NCBI GenBank assembly: GCA_913020445.1
Contig: CAJWAR010000009.1
Location: forward strand, 30,772-94,771
Length of the DNA stretch: 64,000 nt
Source: an uncultured Rhodospirillaceae bacterium
GTDB lineage: Bacteria; Pseudomonadota; Alphaproteobacteria; Rhodospirillales; UBA2165
Reading direction: 5' to 3'
The stretch's first letter is position 1. Each line of letters begins with the position of its first letter. The translations under genes and the position numbers were made by a program. The notes beneath the pieces are model-generated. The model saw only the letters and a list, made by a program, of their open reading frames with translations, had not been told where the DNA came from and did no database searches. Of this stretch, positions 9,401 through 16,263 are shown piece by piece.

Positions 9401-10153
9401 ATGCAAACCATCATGTTAGCCGCCGGAGTTGGCGCGCGTCTCTCCAATAGCGATGAAACTTATCTGCCAAAATGCCTGCTGCCATTTGACGGACAGAGCC
9501 TGCTGGCCCGCCACATCGATATTTTAAGAGCCAACGGCATTACCAAACTCACGCTCGTCACCGGCTACCGGGAAGCGGAAGTTAAAGCCGAGCTTATTTC
9601 GCTTGGCGCCGGTGATTATGTTGAGACCGTCACAAATCCTCAGTTTCGCGACGGCAGTATTGTGTCTCTAGGTTCGGCCAGCCAAACCATGCGTTCTGGA
9701 GACGACATTTTATTCATGGATGCGGATGTGCTTTGTCATCCCGATTTAATTCAAAAACTGATTACATCCGTTGCTGATAATGCCATTAATTATGATACGG
9801 ATTTTGAACCAGGCGATGATCCCGTTAAACTGTGCCTCAAAGATGGCAGGATCGTCGACTTCAGTAAAAAAATTGACGCCGAGTTTGATACTATTGGCGA
9901 GTGGCCTGGCTTTGTTAAATGGTCACCCGCGGCCGCCCGACACATTGCCGATTTCATTGATCACAAAATAAACCAAGGCTCCATTGATCTGATTTACGAA
10001 GAAGCGTTTCGCGATTATATGCTGAGCCCAAAGGTCGCTCAAATAGACTGCCTGGATATTACCGGTCTGCCGTGGATTGAAATTGATTTCCCTGAGGATT
10101 TGGAACGCGCACACGACGAAATCCTGCCTGCGCTCAAGTCCTATACCCGATAG
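9401..10153 (+). CDS. sugar/phosphocholine-type nucleotidyltransferase
   Basis: Single-domain nucleotidyltransferase of 250 residues, similar in layout to CTP:phosphocholine or CTP:phosphonate cytidylyltransferases. Residues 1-30 carry the signature IMLAAGVGARL and, after a short gap, LPKCLLPFDG. The metal-binding FMDADVLCHPDL lies near residue 107, and a second acidic group, WIEIDFPEDLERAH, near the end. It follows hpnA by 12 bases and its last 13 bases overlap the convergent PhyH gene. In this setting activation of a phosphorylated or phosphonylated head group (AEP to CMP-AEP, or an alcohol phosphate to CDP-alcohol) is plausible. The substrate cannot be read from the sequence. Confidence 0.78.
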   Translation: MQTIMLAAGVGARLSNSDETYLPKCLLPFDGQSLLARHIDILRANGITKLTLVTGYREAEVKAELISLGAGDYVETVTNPQFRDGSIVSLGSASQTMRSGDDILFMDADVLCHPDLIQKLITSVADNAINYDTDFEPGDDPVKLCLKDGRIVDFSKKIDAEFDTIGEWPGFVKWSPAAARHIADFIDHKINQGSIDLIYEEAFRDYMLSPKVAQIDCLDITGLPWIEIDFPEDLERAHDEILPALKSYTR

Positions 10154-10905
10154 AAATATTCTTTATCCGCTTCACGCTCGATATCCGGAGGGTAACTTTT
10201 GCGCTTATCGGCGTAATAGGCAGCTAGATGATCGCCATCGGAGAGCCGATTATAGGTCGAGAAATAAAGCCGGCGCGCCGTATCGGACATATTCCTGGCC
10301 GAGCGATGCGGCGCATAGGAATCAAAATAAATCACATCACCGGGCTGAACCGGATGGGGCATAAAATTCATTTTTGCTGTTTCGAGATCCGTTAGCGGCT
10401 CCCACACGCGGCCAATGAGCTCGGAATTAACGCGTGGCGCCACTTCCAAACAGCCGTTTTCCAACGTCGCTTCATCGATACAAACCATAACGTTAATAAA
10501 GTAATCCGCATAATCTTCCCAGCCGGCTTGCGAATCCTGATGCGCCTCGAAGCCTTCGCCGCCTGACATTTTGAAATTAATTTTATCTTTGAAAAGAACC
10601 GCTTCTTCACCGAGCAATTGACCAACTGAGGGAATCAAACACGCCGCCAGTTCAGCGAGTCCGTCGTGATATGGTGTCATATTTTCAATGCGGTTGATCA
10701 GTTCCTCCGTATCATCCAGCAGACTTTTCTCATGATAAACCCAATGCTTGCCTGCTTCTACTGGACGCTCGGCAATCTCGGTTGCCCAGCCGCGAATACT
10801 TTCCGCTTCATCAGAACTGAAAGCCCCCACTAAAGGCAGGAATCCCTGTTCTTGGAAATGCGTTATTTGATCCGCGGATAATTTTAGCTGACTTAACATA
10901 AGCAT
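10141..10905 (-). CDS. PhyH-family Fe(II)/2-oxoglutarate dioxygenase
   Basis: Phytanoyl-CoA dioxygenase family, 254 residues (ATG 10905; ATG 10899 also possible). The facial triad is visible: H122 and D124 in FEAHQDSQAG and H200 in YFDSYAPHRSARN, with nearby arginines to bind 2-oxoglutarate. Members near phosphonate genes include PhnY, which hydroxylates C1 of 2-aminoethylphosphonate. This gene is divergent from the PEP mutase fusion, 99 bases away, and sits inside the phosphonate set, so C1 hydroxylation of AEP or of its lipid is a reasonable inference. Other lipid or hopanoid hydroxylations remain possible. Confidence 0.82.
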   Translation of the reverse strand: MLMLSQLKLSADQITHFQEQGFLPLVGAFSSDEAESIRGWATEIAERPVEAGKHWVYHEKSLLDDTEELINRIENMTPYHDGLAELAACLIPSVGQLLGEEAVLFKDKINFKMSGGEGFEAHQDSQAGWEDYADYFINVMVCIDEATLENGCLEVAPRVNSELIGRVWEPLTDLETAKMNFMPHPVQPGDVIYFDSYAPHRSARNMSDTARRLYFSTYNRLSDGDHLAAYYADKRKSYPPDIEREADKEYFYRV

Positions 10906-10972
10906 TAAGATAGGCGATCCCAGGTAGTTTGAAAATTGCCAATTGTGCCAATATCTTGAAACAGCTATGACA

Positions 10973-10990
10973 TAACCATAATTTTGGTTA
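10973..10990. promoter_or_regulatory. small inverted repeat in divergent promoter region
   Basis: TAACC and GGTTA arms separated by eight A/T-rich bases, located between the divergent PhyH and PEP mutase genes and 15 bases before the latter's start. It could be an operator shared by both genes. The arms are short, so chance is not excluded. Confidence 0.25.
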
Positions 10991-11004
10991 CGTGACGGAA
11001 AAAT

Positions 11005-12666
11005 ATGAGCTCCTTACCGCCATCAGAACCCCTATCTAAAGCGCCTGCTTTGACGAAATCGGCAAAGCTCACGGCACTACTACGCTCATCCGACACCGAA
11101 TTTCTGATGGAAGCCCATGACGGTATATCGGCAAAAATTGTCGAAGAAGCCGGCTTTAAGGGCATTTGGGCGTCAGGTCTCGCTATGTCGGCAGCGCTGG
11201 GTGTGCGCGACAGCAACGAAGCTTCCTGGACACAAGTTCTGGAAATGCTTGAGTTCATGTCGGATGCCACCCGCATCCCGATCCTCGTTGATGGCGATAC
11301 TGGTTACGGTAATTTTAATAACCTCCGCCGCGCCGTGCGCAAATTAGGTCAGCGCGGCATTGCCGGCATCTGTATCGAGGACAAACTTTTCCCCAAAACC
11401 AACTCCTTTATTGGTGAAGGCCAACCTCTGGCCGGCATCGACGAATTTTGCGGCAAGATTAAGGCCGGTAAAGACAGCCAGCTGGATGATGATTTCTGCG
11501 TTATCGCGCGCATTGAGGCTTTAATATCAGGCTGGGGCATGGAAGAAGCGCTTAAACGGGCAACTGCCTATCATGACGCTGGCGCGGATGGTATTTTGAT
11601 CCACTCAAAACAACACGACGGCGCGGAAATTCTCGAATTCCTAAAAGAATGGGCCAATCGCAGCCCGGTCGTAATCGTGCCGACGACCTATTACCAAACA
11701 CCGACCGAGGACTTTACCGAGGCCGGCGCTTCAATTGTCATCTGGGCCAACCATAATATTCGAGCTGCCACTTCCGCTATGCGCGAAATCTCCCGCCGCA
11801 TTCAGCGCGACCAATCTTTAAACGGCATCGAAGGTAGCATCGCGAGCGTTAAAGATATTTTTGAGCTCGCTGAAAATGACGAACTGGCCGAAGCCGAAAA
11901 GCTATATTTGCCAGCCGGTCACGGTGAAACTAAAGCGATTATCTTGGCTGCGTCCCGAGGTAGCGAATTGGGCGAGCTGACCAACGACAAACCAAAATGC
12001 ATGATCGATGTACGCGGCCAACCCCTGCTACGCCGCCTCGCCTCCACTTTCAACCAAGCGCAGGTACGAAATATTTCCGTCGTTCGCGGCTATAAAAAAT
12101 CAGCCGTAAATCTGCCCGGTATCGATTTTCGCGATAATGACGAGTTTGAAACCACAGGCGAGGTAATATCGCTGGCTCACGCGCAGGACCAACTCACCGG
12201 AGATTGTATTTTTTCCTACGGTGATATTTTGTTCCGCCATTATGTATTGGACCAGTTGTTAGAAACCAAGGGCGACATTGTCCTGGTTGCCGACGCATTG
12301 TGGCCTGAGCGTGATCCCAATCCGCAATCCCGGGTTCGAGATTTGGTCAAATGCGCCGAGCCCTTCACGACCAAGTATCTTGATGACGATGAGGTTGCGC
12401 TGACTGCTATCGGCCATGATTTCGCCGCGGAAGACATTCAAGGCGAGTGGATTGGCTTAGCAAAATTCACCGAACAGGGATCAGAACGTGTCCGGGCTGA
12501 AATTGAGGCGATGAAAAGAGATGGCCTTGCCGAACAGGCTTCCATGATCGATCTGTTTATGCGGCTGTTAAACGCTGGTGAAGATATCCGTGTCATTTAT
12601 ATCCCTGGTCATTGGCTCGATATCGATAATGCCGATGATCTCGCCGACGCCCATAAATTCCTGTGA
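11005..12666 (+). CDS. phosphoenolpyruvate mutase fused to a nucleotidyltransferase
   Basis: A 553-residue fusion. Residues about 20-300 are an isocitrate-lyase-superfamily TIM barrel with the diagnostic PEP mutase motif [10 protein letters not shown] at 125-134, which separates true C-P bond-forming mutases from lyases; VDGDTGYGN precedes it. Residues about 308-553 are a nucleotidyltransferase: [44 protein letters not shown] and [14 protein letters not shown]. The first half rearranges PEP to phosphonopyruvate. The second half, by analogy with PntC-type enzymes, would activate a phosphonate with CTP. ATG 11005 has no strong ribosome site. The decarboxylase gene follows eight bases after the stop. 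Confidence 0.93.
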   Translation: MSSLPPSEPLSKAPALTKSAKLTALLRSSDTEFLMEAHDGISAKIVEEAGFKGIWASGLAMSAALGVRDSNEASWTQVLEMLEFMSDATRIPILVDGDTGYGNFNNLRRAVRKLGQRGIAGICIEDKLFPKTNSFIGEGQPLAGIDEFCGKIKAGKDSQLDDDFCVIARIEALISGWGMEEALKRATAYHDAGADGILIHSKQHDGAEILEFLKEWANRSPVVIVPTTYYQTPTEDFTEAGASIVIWANHNIRAATSAMREISRRIQRDQSLNGIEGSIASVKDIFELAENDELAEAEKLYLPAGHGETKAIILAASRGSELGELTNDKPKCMIDVRGQPLLRRLASTFNQAQVRNISVVRGYKKSAVNLPGIDFRDNDEFETTGEVISLAHAQDQLTGDCIFSYGDILFRHYVLDQLLETKGDIVLVADALWPERDPNPQSRVRDLVKCAEPFTTKYLDDDEVALTAIGHDFAAEDIQGEWIGLAKFTEQGSERVRAEIEAMKRDGLAEQASMIDLFMRLLNAGEDIRVIYIPGHWLDIDNADDLADAHKFL

Positions 12667-12673
12667 GCCTAAT

Positions 12674-13813
12674 ATGATATCCGCCGACGACTTCATTATC
12701 CCGGCCCATGAACGTGGTTATGATTTTTACACCGGTGTGCCGTGTTCGTTTTTAACGCCGTTTATCAATCGGGCAATTTTATCGGATAAAACAGATTATG
12801 TTGGTGCTGCCAGCGAAGGTGAGGCGGTCGCAATCGCCGCCGGGGCTTGGCTGGCCGGACGCAAAACTATCGTCATGTGTCAAAATTCAGGGCTTGGCAA
12901 TTGCGTTAATCCTATCACCTCGCTTAATTTTCCGTTTCGCATCCCAACCTTACTTATCACCACCTGGCGTGGTCAGCCGGGACTGAAAGATGAGCCGCAG
13001 CACGAACTAATGGGCCCGATCACCCAGTCTTTGATGGAGCTCATGCGGGTTCAATGTAAGACTTTTCCAAGCGAGAAGGCGCAAATATCCGGTACTTTGG
13101 ATGCGGCGGAGAAAGTGATAGCGGAATCCAATTTGCCATTTGGTTTTATCATGGAAAAAGGCGCTGTCGGACCGGAAGAACTGGATCAAGCGCCGACAGA
13201 ACCAAAGCCGCCGGGTTCTAACCAAGATTTACGTTCCGGCACGATTGACGCCAACCGCTATCAAACTTTGGAGAAAACACTTGAGATTGTCTCCGATGAA
13301 ACGGCTCTGATTGCTACCACCGGAAAATGCGGGCGGGAATTGTTCACCATAGCCGACCGGCCCCAGCATTTCTATCAAGTGGGCTCGATGGGTGGTGCGT
13401 CCGGCATGGGCCTCGGCGTCGCGCTCAACACGGACAAACCGGTGGTCGTCTTGGATGGTGATGGGGCGGCGCTGATGAAAATGGGCAGTCTCGCCACCAT
13501 CGGCGCTTACGCACCTGATAACCTTACCCACGTGGTGCTCGATAACGGTGTCCACGATTCAACCGGCGGTCAGGCCACCGTCAGCCCGCATGTTGATTTT
13601 GCTCAAGTGGCTTTGGCTTGCGGCTTCCGCCATGCCGCAACGACTGATAATTTGTCGGGTTTTGGCGAAGCGCTTTCTATGGCAAGCGAAAATGACGGCC
13701 CATCGCTCATTCATGCCAAGATCACGACGGGCTCGATTGACAATTTAGGCCGGCCTACAGTCAAACCGCAAGACGTCGCCCACCGCTTTCGGAAGTTCAT
13801 AACCGGCACTTAG
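12674..13813 (+). CDS. ppd: phosphonopyruvate decarboxylase
   Basis: Thiamine-diphosphate enzyme that drives phosphonate synthesis by decarboxylating phosphonopyruvate to phosphonoacetaldehyde. The protein has 379 residues. The N-terminal Pyr domain begins DDFIIPAHERGYDFYTGVPC and holds GAASEGEAVAIAAGAWLAG, with the catalytic Glu. The C-terminal domain shows the TPP motif DGDGAALMKMG...LDNGVHDSTGGQ. The frame is open further upstream, overlapping the fusion gene, but ATG 12674 fits the family's N-terminus. It is directly downstream of the PEP mutase, the standard pairing, and convergent with the AEP transaminase gene. Confidence 0.93.
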   Translation: MISADDFIIPAHERGYDFYTGVPCSFLTPFINRAILSDKTDYVGAASEGEAVAIAAGAWLAGRKTIVMCQNSGLGNCVNPITSLNFPFRIPTLLITTWRGQPGLKDEPQHELMGPITQSLMELMRVQCKTFPSEKAQISGTLDAAEKVIAESNLPFGFIMEKGAVGPEELDQAPTEPKPPGSNQDLRSGTIDANRYQTLEKTLEIVSDETALIATTGKCGRELFTIADRPQHFYQVGSMGGASGMGLGVALNTDKPVVVLDGDGAALMKMGSLATIGAYAPDNLTHVVLDNGVHDSTGGQATVSPHVDFAQVALACGFRHAATTDNLSGFGEALSMASENDGPSLIHAKITTGSIDNLGRPTVKPQDVAHRFRKFITGT

Positions 13814-13814
13814 A

Positions 13815-14924
13815 TTAATTAACGCCCATTTCTTCGATAACCTCGCCAACAGCCTTAACCGCGTTTTCGATATCTGATTTGGTTATATGGCCGATGCAGC
13901 CGACGCGGAAACTATCAACTTTGGTCAGTTTGCCCGGATATATGGCGAAGCCACGTCCCTGCAGCCTGGTATAAAACTCATCAAAGTCAAAGTTTTCATC
14001 ACTCGGCATATGAAAGGTTACAATAATTGGTGCCTGCAGATTATCAGATAGATAGGTTTTAAACCCAAGGGCCCGCATGCCACTCACCAGCGCCTGGCAG
14101 TTTTCCTGATAGCGCCGTCCCCGACCTTCAACGCCTCCCTCCTGCTCATGTTCGGCCAACGCCTGATCAAGGGCGGCAAGTACATGGGTCGGCGGGGTAA
14201 AGCGCCATTGGCCGGTCTTTACCAAATTTTGCCATTGGTCATAGAGATCAAGACTCAACGATGTCGCATTTCCCTCTGATGCCGCCAGCTCGCTTTGCTT
14301 GATGATTGCAAAACCGGCACCAGGCACGCCCTCCAGACATTTATTAGCGGATGCCACAACAGCAGCGCATTCGATGTCACCAACGTTCAACGGCAGCGCG
14401 CCAAACGTGCTCATGGCATCTATAATGAGCTGCCGATTTTCGCGGGCAACCACCGCAGCTATTTCTTCAATCGGATTTAGTATCCCCGACGTTGTTTCAC
14501 AGTGAACGGCGGCGACATGGGTGATAGCCGGATCATCTTTCAAACATGCGCCTATCTGATCCGCTTGCGGCGGTGTGTCTTCAGCGGTTTCAAGCGTCAC
14601 AAAGCTGCGGCCATTAACCTCACAGATTTTTGCCATACGTTGGCCATAAGCGCCGTTGATGAGTACCAGGACCTTGCCGTCTCGCGGCACCAGGGTATCA
14701 ATCGTGGCTTCGACGGCGAAGGTGCCGCTGCCTTGGACCGGCACGCAAACATGTGAAGGAGAAACTGGATTAACTCCGGCAATCGCCGCCAGCTTTTGAC
14801 ATACCCGCGCAGTCAGCTCAATGAATTGAGCATCCCGAGACCCCCAGTCACGGAGCATGGCCTCTTTGGTTTTTTTCGACGTCGTCAAAGGCCCCGGGGT
14901 CAAAAGCAGCGGTTCATCCGACAT
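13815..14924 (-). CDS. phnW: 2-aminoethylphosphonate transaminase (PhnW type)
   Basis: Class V PLP aminotransferase, 369 residues, interconverting phosphonoacetaldehyde plus alanine with 2-aminoethylphosphonate plus pyruvate. Family landmarks are LLLTPGPLTTSKKTKEAML at the N-terminus, VPVQGSGTFAVEA, HCETTSGILNP, the PLP region DAMSTFGALP and the Schiff-base lysine in SANKCLEGVPGAGF. PhnW is often catabolic, but next to PEP mutase and phosphonopyruvate decarboxylase, with no phosphonatase (phnX) in sight, the synthetic direction is the better reading. It is transcribed towards the decarboxylase gene, whose stop lies one base away. Confidence 0.92.
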   Translation of the reverse strand: MSDEPLLLTPGPLTTSKKTKEAMLRDWGSRDAQFIELTARVCQKLAAIAGVNPVSPSHVCVPVQGSGTFAVEATIDTLVPRDGKVLVLINGAYGQRMAKICEVNGRSFVTLETAEDTPPQADQIGACLKDDPAITHVAAVHCETTSGILNPIEEIAAVVARENRQLIIDAMSTFGALPLNVGDIECAAVVASANKCLEGVPGAGFAIIKQSELAASEGNATSLSLDLYDQWQNLVKTGQWRFTPPTHVLAALDQALAEHEQEGGVEGRGRRYQENCQALVSGMRALGFKTYLSDNLQAPIIVTFHMPSDENFDFDEFYTRLQGRGFAIYPGKLTKVDSFRVGCIGHITKSDIENAVKAVGEVIEEMGVN

Positions 14925-14980
14925 TTACACATCCGTTCATTTGTGTTGATTTATTTATACCATTTTGGGGAGATTGCACC

Positions 14981-15577
14981 ATTAGCCACAATACTTGGAT
15001 ACATCGATTTGTCACCATTGGCGTTCGGCCATTCGTCAATACCGCCATAACGCCCAATCAGATTACGACAGTTCGGCTCGCCACCGGTATCGGTGCTGCG
15101 GCGTGTTTCGCCGTGGGCGAGGAAATGTGGTCGATGATCGGCAGTGGTGTATTTGTTGTGTCTATGCTGCTTGATCGAGCCGATGGTATTTTGGCGCGGC
15201 TTTCGGGCAAAACCTCACCCGGCGGCCATAAATTCGATCTGGTAGCGGATTCGTTTTCCAACTCGCTGGCATTTGTCGGCATTGGTATTGGCCTACGCAG
15301 CAGCCCTCTTGGCGAATTGGCAATTCCACTTGGCATCCTCGCCGGCCTCGCCATTACGGCTGTCCTGTGGTTGGTCATGCGCGCCGAAGAACAGGAAGGC
15401 AGCCGGGCTGCCGAGCTGGGGGGCACCGCAGGCTTTGATCCTGATGACGCGATGCTCGCCGTTCCGGTCGCCGTGTTGCTTGGTTGGGGCACGGAGCTGA
15501 TTGTCGCGGCGGCTTTCGGCGCGTCACTTTTCGCTGTCTTTTTCTATTTTAAGTTCCGCCGATTTTTAGGGCGCTAA
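14981..15577 (+). CDS. CDP-alcohol phosphatidyltransferase 1 (non-canonical start)
   Basis: Membrane enzyme that transfers a phospho- or phosphono-alcohol from a CDP/CMP carrier, or to a CDP-lipid. The complete signature D-G-x2-A-R-x8-G-x3-D-x3-D is visible, beginning DGILARLSGKTSPGG and ending FDLVAD. The family's N-terminal ITPNQITTVR also lies in frame, at about 15047-15076. No ATG, GTG or TTG exists in frame before that motif; the first standard start is GTG 15113, which would delete the first helix. ATT at 14981, seven bases after GGGGAGA, is the likeliest start. A frameshift or sequence error is the alternative. Its 3' end overlaps the convergent CDP-alcohol transferase by 12 bases. Confidence 0.75.
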   Translation: MSHNTWIHRFVTIGVRPFVNTAITPNQITTVRLATGIGAAACFAVGEEMWSMIGSGVFVVSMLLDRADGILARLSGKTSPGGHKFDLVADSFSNSLAFVGIGIGLRSSPLGELAIPLGILAGLAITAVLWLVMRAEEQEGSRAAELGGTAGFDPDDAMLAVPVAVLLGWGTELIVAAAFGASLFAVFFYFKFRRFLGR

Positions 15578-16186
15578 TCGAAAATAGGTCCAAATTGTCC
15601 ATAGACAATAAATTGTTGCGCCAATACCGGCAGCGACAAAAAAAGGTGTTAGAAATCCGAACCACGTCACCGGTGCAAGCAAATAGATACCATCCTCAAG
15701 CTCAAACCCCGCGAAACCGGGATAGCCGACCGCTTCACCATCGCCCAATTCTTCTGAGCGTTGATCGATACCAAGATTTGAGAAAAGCGAAACTAACGCC
15801 GATGCCGCCCCGGCAGCTCCCAGCACTAAGGCCCAAATTCCAAGCTCCCCTTGCCAATGACCAATCCCGAGCCCGATAAAAAGCGCGGCATAGCCAATAC
15901 CACCAGCAGCATAATCGAAGTAGTAGCCAAAGCTTGAAGTGGACCCCTGAAGGCGCGCCAGTTCACCATCAAAATGATCGAAGAATCGCGCCAGCACAAA
16001 AAGACCCGCCGCCCAATTGACGTTGATCTCGCCACCAATCGCAAATAGCACGCCCGCCCCAAGGGTCATTATAAGTGTAAGTCCGGTAATGTGATTGGGG
16101 CGAATAGGTGACGGGCCAAGCAGTCGCACCATAATTCGAGCAAGACGCTGATCGTAGGGGATTTTGGTCTTTTGATCTTGTGCCAT
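15566..16186 (-). CDS. CDP-alcohol phosphatidyltransferase-like protein 2 (last catalytic Asp replaced)
   Basis: A 206-residue membrane protein of the CDP-OH_P family. It has PIRPNHITGLTLIM, then DHFDGELARLQGSTSSFG and YYFDYAAGG. The family signature ends D-x3-D; here the second Asp is Gly (DYAAG), and that residue is normally the catalytic base. Five or six hydrophobic helices are evident. The start is ATG 16186, divergent from hpnN with a 77-base gap. It may have a changed mechanism, act with one of the two intact paralogues, or be degenerating. The substrate is unknown; the context suggests transfer of an AEP-type head group. Confidence 0.8.
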   Translation of the reverse strand: MAQDQKTKIPYDQRLARIMVRLLGPSPIRPNHITGLTLIMTLGAGVLFAIGGEINVNWAAGLFVLARFFDHFDGELARLQGSTSSFGYYFDYAAGGIGYAALFIGLGIGHWQGELGIWALVLGAAGAASALVSLFSNLGIDQRSEELGDGEAVGYPGFAGFELEDGIYLLAPVTWFGFLTPFFVAAGIGATIYCLWTIWTYFRLAP

Positions 16187-16216
16187 AGGCCAAAGTGTTA
16201 AAGTAGTTCCGTTGTG

Positions 16217-16237
16217 TCAAGTTTGCGATAAACTTAA
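16217..16237. promoter_or_regulatory. inverted repeat in divergent promoter of the CDP-OH_P 2 / hpnN pair
   Basis: AAGTTT-GCGAT-AAACTT with one more matching base outside each arm after a mismatch, placed centrally in the 77-base space between two divergent genes. It is a plausible operator site for a dimeric regulator. No regulator can be assigned. Confidence 0.3.
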
Positions 16238-16263
16238 GGCACACCAATAACAGGCAGACAATT

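Noticed and set aside
13815..14924. Catabolic phosphonate degradation (PhnW/PhnX)
   Set aside because: No phnX or phnA/phnY-type degradation gene is nearby, whereas PEP mutase and phosphonopyruvate decarboxylase are adjacent, so synthesis is more likely.
14796..15050. Open frame that could provide a start for the first CDP-alcohol transferase
   Set aside because: It is in a different frame from the conserved motif, overlaps the AEP transaminase start and encodes no recognisable domain. It would need a frameshift.
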